Part shown: positions 17,867 through 26,513 of the stretch, in pieces | Layout of the letters: each line of letters begins with the position of its first letter | Numbering within the stretch: the first letter of the stretch is position 1 | Origin: an uncultured Planctomycetaceae bacterium | GTDB lineage: Bacteria; Planctomycetota; Planctomycetia; Pirellulales; Pirellulaceae | Direction of reading: 5' to 3' | Length of the DNA: 64,000 bases | Assembly: GCA_903863885.1 (NCBI GenBank) | Contig: CAIPEB010000597.1 | Location: 1 to 64,000 of the forward strand | The notes under the pieces: generated by a model | Databases searched by the model: none | The model's input: the letters and a program-made list of their open reading frames with translations, nothing else | What the model was told of the DNA's origin: nothing | Program-made: the position numbers and the translations under genes

Positions 17867-19534
17867 TCACCGTTCGAGCTTTTCCGCTGCCCAGACGGCC
17901 AGTTGCTCGCGGAAGATCTTGGCGTTATGCCGGATATCGACGGGAAGCGACGGGTGGATGAGGAAGTTCCGGATGCGGGCCGTGATGTTGTGCAGCCTGG
18001 CGAGTTCCTGGAGCTGGGACAGGAGTTCCTCCCGCTCCTGTGCCGAGTGAATCCGCCGCTCGGGCCACAGTTCGACGACGATCACGGGACGCTGCTGTCC
18101 CCGCGGGCCGATGCCCACGAGCGCGGCGCGATACACGCGTTCGTGGCGCTGGATGATGGCCTCGCAGGGAATCGTGAACATGGGTCCGTTTGTGGTCAGA
18201 ATGCGCTGGGATTTGCGTCCGCAAAACCAGAAGCGATCCTGTTCATCGAGATAGCCCGCGTCACCCATGCGATGCCAGGACGATTCGCCGTCGCGGATCT
18301 TGTGCAGCGGGTTGGCTTCGCAGCGGGTTACGTATTGCGACGTGACGACCGGACCGCGGACGATCAGTTCTCCGATTTCCTTCGGCGGAAGAACGTGTGC
18401 CTGGGCCATGTCCTCGATCGGGTCGTCGCGGATCTCGATGACTCGCCATTCGATGCCGGGAAAACGGCGGCCGACGCAGGTTCCGGCTCCCTCGCGGCTG
18501 AGCGCCGAGGTCTCGCCGAGCACTTCCGTCGCGGATATCGAGGCCACGGGCAGCGCCTCCGTGGCGCCGTACGGAGTGTGGACGTCCCCCGATTCGCTGA
18601 TGGCATGCTTCATCCGCTTGAGCACGTGCGGCGGCACCGGAGCCCCCGCCGACAGAACGCACTTCAGGCTCGGCAGTCGGATCTGCTGCTGTTCACAGTA
18701 TCGCCCCACGGTGTTCCACAGTGCCGGCGAACCGAATGCCTGGGTCACCTGCCAGTCGCGCGCGGCCTCCACGATCTTCCGCGGATCGGCGGCCGCTGGT
18801 CGAGTGAAATCCATGTCCGGAATGACCGATGTGACTCCCATCGCGGAATTGAAGAGCGCGAACAACGGGAAGCCCGGAAGGTCGATGCCTCCGGGCTGAA
18901 TTCCGTAGAAGTCGCGGATCTCGTCGACCTGGCGGTCGAAATTGCCGTGCGAATAGAGCACGCCTTTGGGCGGACCCGTGCTGCCTGTGGTGAAGATTAT
19001 GGCCGCAGAATCGCCGGCCTCCGTTGCCGCGGAGAACGAGTCCGGCGAGCCGATTGCCCGGATTCTCTTGAGGGTCGCGCCGCCCCAGAACCATCGCCGG
19101 CCGACCGTGACGTTCCATCGGGCCCTGCGGAATCTGCGGCGCATCAGCATCCGCAAGGCATGGACTTGAGGAATCGCGACGAAACCTTCGGGTTCGACGT
19201 CCTCGAGACACTGGATCAGGTTGTTTCGTCCCATTCCCGGGTCGATCAGCACCGTCACCATGCCGGCCTTGAACAGTCCGAACACGAGCGAGATGAAGTC
19301 GATGCTCGGTCTGACCATCAGCACGAGCCGCGTGCGGGGCGGGATTCCGCGGGCCAGCAGGCCGGAGGCGATGCGATTGCTGTCTGCTTCGAGTTCGGCG
19401 AACGTGCAGTGCCGGTATCGGCGCGCGCCGTTCGAGTCGTAGTTCAGCGGTTCGACCACCGCAATGCCATCCGGGTTCGACGCCGCGGTCTGCGACAGTC
19501 TCGCTCCGACGTTGACCATCGTATTGCTCGTCAT
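17867..19534 (-). CDS. AMP-dependent ligase, OleC-like (olefin beta-lactone synthetase family)
   Basis: This 555-residue adenylating enzyme starts at ATG 19534, overlapping the stop of the ATP-grasp gene (ATGA). The nucleotide-binding loop is IIFTTGSTGPPKGVLYSHG, and YGATEALP, GELIVRGP and MGDAGYLDEQDRFWFCGRK are the later core motifs. The segment FPLFALFNSAMGVTSV followed by IPDMDFTRPA is characteristic of OleC, which turns beta-hydroxy acids into beta-lactones in long-chain olefin synthesis. No oleA, oleB or oleD lies in the window, so the true substrate here is open and a different acyl or peptide ligase role is possible. It is the last gene of the mch operon. Confidence 0.78.
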   Translation of the reverse strand: MTSNTMVNVGARLSQTAASNPDGIAVVEPLNYDSNGARRYRHCTFAELEADSNRIASGLLARGIPPRTRLVLMVRPSIDFISLVFGLFKAGMVTVLIDPGMGRNNLIQCLEDVEPEGFVAIPQVHALRMLMRRRFRRARWNVTVGRRWFWGGATLKRIRAIGSPDSFSAATEAGDSAAIIFTTGSTGPPKGVLYSHGNFDRQVDEIRDFYGIQPGGIDLPGFPLFALFNSAMGVTSVIPDMDFTRPAAADPRKIVEAARDWQVTQAFGSPALWNTVGRYCEQQQIRLPSLKCVLSAGAPVPPHVLKRMKHAISESGDVHTPYGATEALPVASISATEVLGETSALSREGAGTCVGRRFPGIEWRVIEIRDDPIEDMAQAHVLPPKEIGELIVRGPVVTSQYVTRCEANPLHKIRDGESSWHRMGDAGYLDEQDRFWFCGRKSQRILTTNGPMFTIPCEAIIQRHERVYRAALVGIGPRGQQRPVIVVELWPERRIHSAQEREELLSQLQELARLHNITARIRNFLIHPSLPVDIRHNAKIFREQLAVWAAEKLER

Positions 19535-20406
19535 TTGCGCACTCTCGCTTGGATTTCGTCGAGCAGCAGCGAGGCAATGTCCAGATTCAGAGTCCGCGCG
19601 AGTGCCTTCCAACCGGGCACGGCATTGACCTCGATGACATACAAGTGCCCGTCGCGGCCCGGCAGCACGTCAACTCCGGCCACGATCGCGCCGACTGCCT
19701 CGGAAGCCGACCTCGCCAGTCTTTCCAGGTGATCGTCCAGCGGAAAGGGCTCGGTATTCGCGCCGCGGCTGACGTTGGTCCGGAAATCCCGCGGGTTTGA
19801 GCGGCGCATGCCGAAGATCCGGTCGCCCAATAGGAACAGCCGCACATCGTATCCTTCGTGCGGAATGAACTCCTGCATGTAGACCACGGACTTGAGCTGC
19901 TGCAGTGTGTGGAAGGCTCGGCTCGCCAGATCTTCATCCTGAACTCGGAAAATGCCCCTTCCCTCGCCGCCGAACAGCGGTTTCACGACAACGTCGCCGC
20001 CAAGCTGCCGGTAGGCTTCCAGCGACTGGTCGGCGGTCTGGCAGACGAAGGTGCGTGGCGTTCTCAGGCCGGCGGCGGCAATCCGCGCCGTGCAGAGGTA
20101 CTTGTCGACCGCCGCCTCAACGCACCGCGGGGGATTCACAACCAGTGTGCCCTGCTGATGCAGTCCCTGGAGCAGATCCATCCGGTACACGACCTGCTCC
20201 AGCGAACCGGGAGGCATCGTGCGCACGAGTACCGCATCGAGGCCGTCGAGCCGATGCTCGCCGCAGGAAAATTTCGTGGCCTGACCGTCGTATTCTGACG
20301 CCAGTCCCGCGAAGTCCACCCGCACCAGTTGGTGCCGTCCGCGCGAAGCGCGCGTCAGATCCTCGAAGTACCAGCTATCCGGGGAACACAGCACCGCCAA
20401 CCGCAT
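19531..20406 (-). CDS. ATP-grasp ligase, RimK/glutathione synthetase-like
   Basis: This 291-residue protein starts at ATG 20406, 16 bases after the mch stop. ATP-grasp features include VVVKPLFGGEGRGIF (phosphate-binding loop), YMQEFIPHEGYDVRLFLLG, MRRSN and the metal-binding VIEVNAVPGW near the end. Such RimK-like enzymes add an amino acid, often glutamate, to a carboxyl group. In methylotrophs a RimK-like gene belongs to the tetrahydromethanopterin gene set, and next to mch it is a good candidate for a coenzyme side-chain ligase (inference). It is translationally coupled to the OleC-like gene downstream. Confidence 0.8.
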   Translation of the reverse strand: MRLAVLCSPDSWYFEDLTRASRGRHQLVRVDFAGLASEYDGQATKFSCGEHRLDGLDAVLVRTMPPGSLEQVVYRMDLLQGLHQQGTLVVNPPRCVEAAVDKYLCTARIAAAGLRTPRTFVCQTADQSLEAYRQLGGDVVVKPLFGGEGRGIFRVQDEDLASRAFHTLQQLKSVVYMQEFIPHEGYDVRLFLLGDRIFGMRRSNPRDFRTNVSRGANTEPFPLDDHLERLARSASEAVGAIVAGVDVLPGRDGHLYVIEVNAVPGWKALARTLNLDIASLLLDEIQARVRK

Positions 20407-20422
20407 GGGAGCACCGCGATGC

Positions 20423-21367
20423 CTACGGTCCGAACGATCGCCGCAACACATCCGGTGATGTGGTGCCGAAGCGATACGTCCGACCACTGTTCAAATTGAA
20501 GAGATTCACGACGGCCGGGCTGAAGAGATGCGGGTCGATCTTGTAGAAGTCCCGGCCGTAACGATCGAAAATCGCCGCGAACGGTTGCCCGTGATCTTTC
20601 GAAGCGCTGCTGGGAATCTGCGGTCCGATCCGTTCCAACTCCGCGTCGTCCCCCAGCAGCCACAGCGTCGTCTCCGCGCCGTAGAGCACTGAGTCATTCG
20701 TGCGGCCGATTGCCGCCACATCGTCCGCTGAGGGCGGGGGCAGCGGCGCGGTGCCGAATCCGCTCACGATCGTCCGCAGATCAAATCCCAGTTCGTGCAT
20801 TTTGTGCAGCGCTGTCTCGACGGAACGGGCAACAACCTGCAGTGTGCCTGCCAGGCTTCTGGTAGGTGCCACCAGCAGCGTCAGATTTTCTGAGTCGACG
20901 CTGCATTGCTCGGCAATCTGCCGGCAAACGGCAGAGGTTGGCAGACGCCCGCTCTCGAGCACGCCTACTGCGGCATCTCCCGAGTCGTGCAGTTCAAGTG
21001 CTTCGAGCATCTTCTCGCGGCCTCGCATGGCCCGCATCGGGCCGGAACCCATCGCGAAATAGCGGTCGCCGACGATCTGCCATCCGGCGTACTGCGACGC
21101 CATGCAGGCCGCCACCGGCTGGTCCGTGCGGACCGTGATCCACGGACCGGGCCAGACCGCCGGGTCTCCGGGCGTCACGGATACGTGGCCGAGCCCGGAC
21201 ATGCAAACCTCGGCAAGCGCCACTCCGGCGTCGAGCCCCCCAAGCACGTGGATGCCGCAGTCGATCAAGCGCGCGCCGGACTCGTCGCGCGATACGGCAA
21301 CACGCATCGCCCGGGCCCGCGTTACCAGTTCCGCACATCGGTTTAAAGCAGATTGATTGAGTTGCAC
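20423..21367 (-). CDS. mch: Methenyltetrahydromethanopterin cyclohydrolase
   Basis: This protein of about 314 residues starts at GTG 21367 (VQLNQSALNRCAEL), which matches the usual Mch N-terminus and length. The open frame continues upstream, but that stretch has no family similarity. Recognisable blocks are GIHVLGGLDAGVALAEVCMSGLG, PVAACMASQYAGWQI, YFAMGSGPMRA, and the C-terminal FYKIDPHLFSPAVVNLFNL. The enzyme interconverts methenyl- and formyl-tetrahydromethanopterin in cytoplasmic C1 metabolism. It is an archaeal-type enzyme also known from methylotrophic proteobacteria and Planctomycetota. The downstream genes are an ATP-grasp ligase and an OleC-like ligase. No other C1 gene (fae, fhc, mtd) is in the window. 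Confidence 0.9.
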   Translation of the reverse strand: MQLNQSALNRCAELVTRARAMRVAVSRDESGARLIDCGIHVLGGLDAGVALAEVCMSGLGHVSVTPGDPAVWPGPWITVRTDQPVAACMASQYAGWQIVGDRYFAMGSGPMRAMRGREKMLEALELHDSGDAAVGVLESGRLPTSAVCRQIAEQCSVDSENLTLLVAPTRSLAGTLQVVARSVETALHKMHELGFDLRTIVSGFGTAPLPPPSADDVAAIGRTNDSVLYGAETTLWLLGDDAELERIGPQIPSSASKDHGQPFAAIFDRYGRDFYKIDPHLFSPAVVNLFNLNSGRTYRFGTTSPDVLRRSFGP

Positions 21368-21596
21368 GACGACATGATGGCGGAATGCACGGTGCTCTGC
21401 AAGGAGCACAACCGTTCGACGCGAGGTCCGCGGATCAACTCGGACGGGTATCACAGAATCGGGTACGCATCGCGGAAAGCGTGTGTCGGATGAAGTGGGT
21501 GTCCGGCCACGGATTGGTCCCGGGCCATTCATTCGCGCCGTGCCCTTTACGCCGGTGAGCCCAGACCGTACAAAGGGACGGAAGAAGTTCAAGTTT

Positions 21597-21700
21597 CTGC
21601 CAACTAGTGGCCCTCGCGAGGGGGAGCCGTGAACCGGGTCAGGCCTTAACCGGAGCAGCCCTAAGCGGGGTACTCTTGTGCGGGGGCCGCTTGTTGGCAG
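21597..21700 (+). ncRNA. ffs: Signal recognition particle RNA, small bacterial (4.5S) type
   Basis: The core GGGTCAGG ... AGCAGCCCTAAGC (about 21635-21665) matches the conserved SRP RNA domain IV with its symmetric and asymmetric loops. The flanks fold back: CTGCCAAC (21597-21604) pairs with GTTGGCAG (21693-21700), then GTGGCCCTCGCG pairs with TGCGGGGGCCGC. This gives a ~104-nt hairpin, the usual length. The position directly before dnaX is also found in other bacteria. The apical ten bases are CCTTAACCGG rather than the common form with a GGAA tetraloop. The 3' end is followed by an AATTTT stretch just before the dnaX start. Confidence 0.87.
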
Positions 21701-21720
21701 CAGCCCACGGAATTTTCCGC

Positions 21721-23499
21721 ATGCCGACGGACAAGGCCCAAACTGGTGGTGCCGCCGATGCGCGGCAGGGCCGCGGTTCTTACGTCGTGATCGCGCGGCG
21801 TTATCGACCACAATCGTTTCAGGAACTGGTCGGCCAAGACCAGGTGACGCGTGCGCTCAGCAACGCGATTCAAACCAACCGCGTCGGGCACGCATACCTC
21901 TTCACCGGCGCACGCGGAATCGGCAAGACCTCTACGGCTCGCATATTCGCCAAGGCGTTGAATTGCGAAAAAGGGCCCACTCCCGCGCCGTGCAATGTCT
22001 GCGATATCTGCCGGGGCATCGCCACTGGCGAAGATGTGGATGTGCTTGAAATCGACGGCGCCAGCAACCGGGGTATCGACGAGATCCGTCAGTTGCGGTC
22101 GAACGTCAATATTCGCCCCAGTCGCGCTCGCTACAAGATCTACATCATCGACGAAGTCCATATGCTGACGGTGCCGGCGTTCAACGCACTGCTGAAGACG
22201 CTGGAAGAACCGCCCGAACACGTCAAGTTCCTGTTTTGCACGACAGACCCCGAGAAAGTGCCCATTACGGTGCTTTCACGGTGTCAGCGATTCGATTTTC
22301 CTCCCGTGGAATCGTCATCGATCGCGGAACGGCTTGCTCAGATCGTCAGCGCGGAGGGTGTCACGGCCAGCGACGAGGCTCTGCATCTGCTGGCCCGTCG
22401 CGCCGGTGGCTCACTTCGCGACAGCCAGTCGTTGCTCGAGCAATTGCTCGCGTTCTGCGGCAGCACGATATCGGCGGCCGACGTGCACAGGCTTCTCGGT
22501 TCCGCCTCCTCTGGCCGCTTGACCGAAATGGTGTCCCATATCATCGGGCGGCAGGCAGCGGCCGCGTTGCAGGCGGTGGACCGCGCCGTGAACGAAGGCG
22601 TCGACCCCGGACAATTGGCCGAACAGCTGCTCGGACATTTCCGAGACATGATGGCGGCAGTTGTCGGCTGTTCACCTGAGTTGCTGCTTCACAACGAACC
22701 GGGCGAATTCGATGCGCTGCAACAGGCAGGCCGCCAGCTTGGCCTGGAGACCATCCTGGCCGTCGTCCAGATTCTCGATCAGGCAGTGATGCGGATGCGG
22801 CAGAGCAGTCACGTCCGCACCCTGCTGGAAATTGCGGTTGTGCGGATCTGCAGCCTGGAAAACCTGGACGAACTGTCCCAGGTGATTGCCTGCCTGCGCG
22901 AAGGCACGCTGCCCGAATTGCCGTCCGCGCCCGTTGTCGTGCGACCGACAGTGCCCGTTGGCCAGTCGGCAGCGACTGGACCGCCGGCAGCGTCAACAGC
23001 TGTCCAAGCAACGCCTGCCCCGGTTTCTGAACCGCAAAAAAAAAACGCGGTGAGCGTGGAGTTGCCGGATGAGCCGCCGGCTGCACGACCCTCGGGGCAA
23101 CCTTTGACTGCGGAAAATGCGGAACAAGTCTGGAAGCAAGCTCTCGGAACGCTTGAGGATATGACGGCCGACCATGGCTCGCGCTACGACCGTGTAGCAA
23201 GTTCTGCGCCGAATCAACTGGTCGTGTTCTTCCGAGAGCGATATACTCTCGATAAGGAGCGGTGCGAACGACCTGAGCGGAAGACTCGGATCGAAAAGGC
23301 ACTGCAGCAGGTTACGGGTCAAACGGTCCGTGTGACGTTTGAGTTGATTCGAGAGGCAGCACAGCCGATTGCTCCAGCCTCAACGCCCTCCAGGTGGCAG
23401 AAGCTGAAGCAGAAGGAAAGCAACCAGCTTGTTCGACACGCGATGGAGCTTTTTCAAGCGGAAATCACGGAAGTCGAAGAGCCTCGTGGTTCGCGGTAA
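21721..23499 (+). CDS. dnaX: DNA polymerase III subunits tau/gamma
   Basis: This 592-residue clamp-loader ATPase has Walker A GARGIGKTS at 63-71, a zinc module CEKGPTPAPCNVCDIC, DEVH in IIDEVHMLTVPAFNALLKTLEEPPEHV, and sensor FLFCTTDPEKVPITVLSRCQRF. The collar domain III follows, then a Pro/Ala-rich linker (about 405-460) and a C-terminal tau-specific domain. A run of ten A (23036-23045) lies in the linker: reading stays in frame as Gln-Lys-Lys-Asn, but both alternative frames hit stops within 30 bases, giving forms of about 443-450 residues. The start is ATG 21721; longer in-frame starts fall inside the SRP RNA. It is followed by ybaB and recR, a conserved order. Confidence 0.95.
   Translation: MPTDKAQTGGAADARQGRGSYVVIARRYRPQSFQELVGQDQVTRALSNAIQTNRVGHAYLFTGARGIGKTSTARIFAKALNCEKGPTPAPCNVCDICRGIATGEDVDVLEIDGASNRGIDEIRQLRSNVNIRPSRARYKIYIIDEVHMLTVPAFNALLKTLEEPPEHVKFLFCTTDPEKVPITVLSRCQRFDFPPVESSSIAERLAQIVSAEGVTASDEALHLLARRAGGSLRDSQSLLEQLLAFCGSTISAADVHRLLGSASSGRLTEMVSHIIGRQAAAALQAVDRAVNEGVDPGQLAEQLLGHFRDMMAAVVGCSPELLLHNEPGEFDALQQAGRQLGLETILAVVQILDQAVMRMRQSSHVRTLLEIAVVRICSLENLDELSQVIACLREGTLPELPSAPVVVRPTVPVGQSAATGPPAASTAVQATPAPVSEPQKKNAVSVELPDEPPAARPSGQPLTAENAEQVWKQALGTLEDMTADHGSRYDRVASSAPNQLVVFFRERYTLDKERCERPERKTRIEKALQQVTGQTVRVTFELIREAAQPIAPASTPSRWQKLKQKESNQLVRHAMELFQAEITEVEEPRGSR
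23036..23072 (+). promoter_or_regulatory. A10 slippage/frameshift site in dnaX, with nearby stops
   Basis: Ten consecutive A occupy 23036-23045. In the +1 frame TGA follows at 23051-23053; in the -1 frame TGA is at 23070-23072. Either event would end the product right after clamp-loader domain III, as in known gamma subunits. A short GCCGG/CCGGC stem can form at 23064-23081. A Thermus dnaX uses a run of nine A in this way by transcriptional slippage (established knowledge). Confidence 0.75.
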
Positions 23500-23612
23500 T
23501 TGCGGGGTGCGGGGTTGCGGCGTTGATCGTGACGAACCGTCGCGTCTGGCGGGCCGGTGCTTCCAAATCAAGTCGCGATCGGGAACGTGCGCCATTTGGG
23601 GACGGGGCATTC

Positions 23613-23987
23613 ATGTTCAAAGGCATAGCTAACATGGCTTCAATGCTGCGCCAAGCGCAGCAGATGGGCGGAAAGATCAAGGAAGCAACCGAGCAGCTGA
23701 AAACCAAACGAGCGGTCGGTTCGGCAGGCGGCGGCATGGTCGAGGTCGAGGTCAATGGTCTGGGGGACGTGTTGCGGGTTACGATCGATCCCAAGCTGGT
23801 TTCTGCGGGTGAGCGGGAGATGATCGAGGATCTGCTGGCGCCGGCCATCAACCAGGCGATCGCCAAGTCGCGCGAATTGCATGTGGAGCTGATGCAGTCG
23901 ATGACCCAGGGGATCGACTTGTCCGGGTTGGGCGAAGCGCTGTCGCGGTTTACCGGGCCCGGTTCGGACGGTTCGGATACGACCTGA
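23613..23987 (+). CDS. ybaB: YbaB/EbfC family nucleoid-associated protein
   Basis: This 124-residue protein starts at MFKGIANMASMLRQAQQMGGKI, the typical helical N-terminus of YbaB. GMVEVEVNGLGDVLRVTIDPKL follows as the central beta-sheet and EDLLAPAINQAIAKSRELH as the C-terminal helix. Family members are small dimeric DNA-binding proteins of uncertain role. The gene lies between dnaX and recR in the conserved dnaX-ybaB-recR cluster. A G-rich sequence precedes the ATG at 23613; the frame is open further upstream, but that part has no family similarity. Confidence 0.92.
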   Translation: MFKGIANMASMLRQAQQMGGKIKEATEQLKTKRAVGSAGGGMVEVEVNGLGDVLRVTIDPKLVSAGEREMIEDLLAPAINQAIAKSRELHVELMQSMTQGIDLSGLGEALSRFTGPGSDGSDTT

Positions 23988-24024
23988 GTCGAGCACGTTG
24001 TTGCCGATGGCGGATGGGATTCCA

Positions 24025-24624
24025 ATGGCCGTATTGACGGATTCCGTAGCGAGGATGATCGACCAACTGGCGAAGTTGCCGGGCATTGGCCGCAAGTCGG
24101 CTGAACGGATTGCCTACCATTTGCTCCGGGTCAACAAGGCGGAAGCGCTGGCGCTATCGGACGCCATCCGTGACGTGCGGGAAAACGTGCGTTACTGCAG
24201 CGTCTGCTTCAATCTGGCCGAGAGCGAAATCTGCGCGATCTGCAGCGATCCTAAGCGTGATGCCGCGACGCTGTGCGTGGTTGAGCAGCCTCGAGACGTA
24301 ATGGCGCTGGAGCAGGCCGGGGTGTATCGCGGTCTTTACCACGTGCTTCTGGGCCGAATTGCGCCATTGGAAGGGGTCCTTCCGGAGCAGTTGACAATCG
24401 ATCAACTGGTGGAACGAGTAAGACTGGGGGACGTCAAAGAAGTGATTATGGCGACCAATCCGACGGTGGAAGGCGACGGTACGGCGCTGCATATCTCCAA
24501 TCTGCTGGCCGAGTTTCCGATTTCCATGACGCGGCTTGCGCGCGGCATTACTACGGGTAGTATCCTTGAGTACACGAACAAAGAGATTCTGGCGGATGCA
24601 ATGACCGGGCGTCAGAAGTTCTAG
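24025..24624 (+). CDS. recR: Recombination protein RecR
   Basis: This 199-residue protein has the N-terminal helix-hairpin-helix LAKLPGIGRKSAERIAYHLL, the zinc finger CSVCFNLAESEICAICSD, the Toprim domain (LCVVEQPRDVMALEQAGVYRGLYHVL to MATNPTVEGDGTALH) and the C-terminal LARGITTGSILEYTN. It acts with RecF/RecO in gap repair. The start at ATG 24025 (MAVLTDSV) gives the family length; an in-frame ATG at 24007 would add six residues. Last gene of the dnaX cluster. Confidence 0.94.
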   Translation: MAVLTDSVARMIDQLAKLPGIGRKSAERIAYHLLRVNKAEALALSDAIRDVRENVRYCSVCFNLAESEICAICSDPKRDAATLCVVEQPRDVMALEQAGVYRGLYHVLLGRIAPLEGVLPEQLTIDQLVERVRLGDVKEVIMATNPTVEGDGTALHISNLLAEFPISMTRLARGITTGSILEYTNKEILADAMTGRQKF

Positions 24625-24798
24625 CCTGCGAATGCGGTCTCATTGTCACAGACAGCGAAACCGCGTCGAAGATAAACAGACGAGCAACTGAATTCCGATC
24701 GATCTGTCGGGGACGAACCGGCGGAAGCGAGCGGCAGTCACGGGATGGAAGTTCCGTCACTGTGAATAACCATCAACCTAAATCGTGAAGCGATAATC

Positions 24799-26316
24799 AT
24801 GCGTTTGTCCTTAGGCCTCGAAGCGAAGCAGGTGCAGATCCAGAAGATGGCGCCGCGGATGATCCAGTCGATGGAGATTCTGCAGCTGCCGATCATGGCG
24901 CTGCAGGAACGCATTGAGCAGGAAATGAACGAGAATCCGGTCCTCGAAATGAACGAGGAGGACCCTCAGATTCCCGAAGAGGCCGTTGAACGCGAAAACC
25001 CGGATGCTCCGGAGGATACGGAACGCGAGATGGTCGTCGGGGAGAATACGGACAATACGGCCGATTTCGAGCGGTTGCTCGATCTGGACCGGGAGGTTCC
25101 CGACTATTTTGACGAGCGTCCGCGGGCTTCGGCCAATCGTATGGAGGAGGAGTCGGACCGCAAGCACGACGCGATCTCCAACATTGCGTCGCGTCCCGAG
25201 TCCCTGAACGATTACCTGTTGAATCAACTGGGCGAGTTGGAACTGGAAGACGACTTGCGCCGGATGTGCGAGCGGATCATTTCCAGCCTTGACGCTGCGG
25301 ACGGCGGCTATCTGCGATCGAACCTGGTCGATCTGCTGCCTCCCGATTCGGCGCCTGATGCCCTGGAGCTGGCCGAAGAGGCATTGGAGGTCGTCCAGCA
25401 CCTCGATCCGCCGGGCGTTGCCGCCCGCGATTTGCGCGAATGCCTGCTGCTTCAGCTTTCGCCCGATATGCCATGCTACGAGGAAATGCACGCTCTGATC
25501 TCCTCGCATCTGGAGGATCTGCGCGACAACCGACTGCCTTCGGTGCAGAAGGCGACCGGCTACAGCATCGAGCAGATCCAGCGGGCCTGGCAGGAACTGC
25601 GCAAGTTGAATCCGAAGCCGGGCGCTCGGTTCGTCGACTCGCATGTGCCTACCGTCACGCCCGACGTCCGCGTCGAGCAGCAGGAAGACGGCACCTACCG
25701 CGTGCTGGTCGATGATGACCGCATGCCGCAGCTTTACATCAGCGAATACTATCGGCGTCGTCTGGCAACTGGCACAGCCACGCCGCAGGAGCGCGAGTTC
25801 ATCAAGCGGAAGATCAATTCCGCGCAGTGGCTCATCGACTCGATCCAGCAGCGTCGCAGCACGTTGACCAAAGTGTCGCAGGCCATCGTCGACTATCAGC
25901 GGCGCTTTCTCGACGAAGGACCGGAATTCATCGAGCCGTTGAAAATGCAGCAGATCGCCGATCAGGTGGGAGTCCACGTTACGACGGTCAGCCGTGCGGT
26001 GGACGACAAGTGGATCCAGACTCCCCGCGGCATCTTTGCGCTGCGACGATTCTTCGTCGGGGGGACGCGAACCGAGGACGGCGAGGACGTGGCCTGGGAT
26101 GCGATTCGGATCAAGTTGCAGGAGGTCGTCGACAAGGAAGACAAGACGAATCCGTTCAGCGATGACGACCTGATGGCCGAATTGAAGAAGCACGGCCTGA
26201 ATGTGGCCCGACGCACCATCACCAAGTACCGCCAGAAGATGGGAATTCCCAGCTCGCGGCAGCGACGCGACTGGTCGCAAAAGGGACATCCGCAGCAGCA
26301 CGAATCCGAGGGCTGA
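24799..26316 (+). CDS. rpoN: RNA polymerase sigma-54 factor
   Basis: This 505-residue protein has the glutamine-rich activator-interacting region I (KQVQIQKMAPRMIQSMEILQ...LQERIEQEMNENPVLEM), an acidic region II (about 50-115), the core-binding domain, the helix-turn-helix IADQVGVHVTTVSRAVDDKW and the RpoN box ARRTITKYRQKMGIPSSRQRR at the end. It directs polymerase to -24/-12 promoters with enhancer-binding proteins; none of those is encoded in this window. The usual hpf/ptsN neighbours are absent. A 174-base gap separates it from recR. Confidence 0.96.
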   Translation: MRLSLGLEAKQVQIQKMAPRMIQSMEILQLPIMALQERIEQEMNENPVLEMNEEDPQIPEEAVERENPDAPEDTEREMVVGENTDNTADFERLLDLDREVPDYFDERPRASANRMEEESDRKHDAISNIASRPESLNDYLLNQLGELELEDDLRRMCERIISSLDAADGGYLRSNLVDLLPPDSAPDALELAEEALEVVQHLDPPGVAARDLRECLLLQLSPDMPCYEEMHALISSHLEDLRDNRLPSVQKATGYSIEQIQRAWQELRKLNPKPGARFVDSHVPTVTPDVRVEQQEDGTYRVLVDDDRMPQLYISEYYRRRLATGTATPQEREFIKRKINSAQWLIDSIQQRRSTLTKVSQAIVDYQRRFLDEGPEFIEPLKMQQIADQVGVHVTTVSRAVDDKWIQTPRGIFALRRFFVGGTRTEDGEDVAWDAIRIKLQEVVDKEDKTNPFSDDDLMAELKKHGLNVARRTITKYRQKMGIPSSRQRRDWSQKGHPQQHESEG

Positions 26317-26412
26317 GCAACCGTCGGGAGTCTGGAGCAAGGGAAGTCTCCATCCGACTACCGGCCACTGCCCACCGTCTGCCGCACCAGGTGCTGAGTA
26401 TCGCTCAGTTGT

Positions 26413-26440
26413 CGGCCCCGTTTTCTTCGGGCCCCTTTGC
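26413..26440 (+). terminator. Possible terminator after rpoN
   Basis: GGCCC (26413-26417) can pair with GGGCC (26429-26433) around a T-rich loop, followed by CCCTTTGCTCTGGTTT. The stem is short and the T content moderate, so this is a weak candidate. Confidence 0.3.
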
Positions 26441-26513
26441 TCTGGTTTCGCCCGAGTGGTATACCAGTCGGGCGTTGTCCCGTGTTTCACTTCCAAGGCG
26501 AGGCCAGCCGTCC

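Noticed and set aside
21607-21720. Longer dnaX start at GTG 21607
   Set aside because: The added 38 codons lie inside the SRP RNA sequence, and the family N-terminus fits ATG 21721 better.
21368-21811. Longer N-terminus for mch starting at 21811
   Set aside because: The added ~148 residues are Arg/Pro-rich without family similarity and would overlap the SRP RNA; the family N-terminus begins at GTG 21367.
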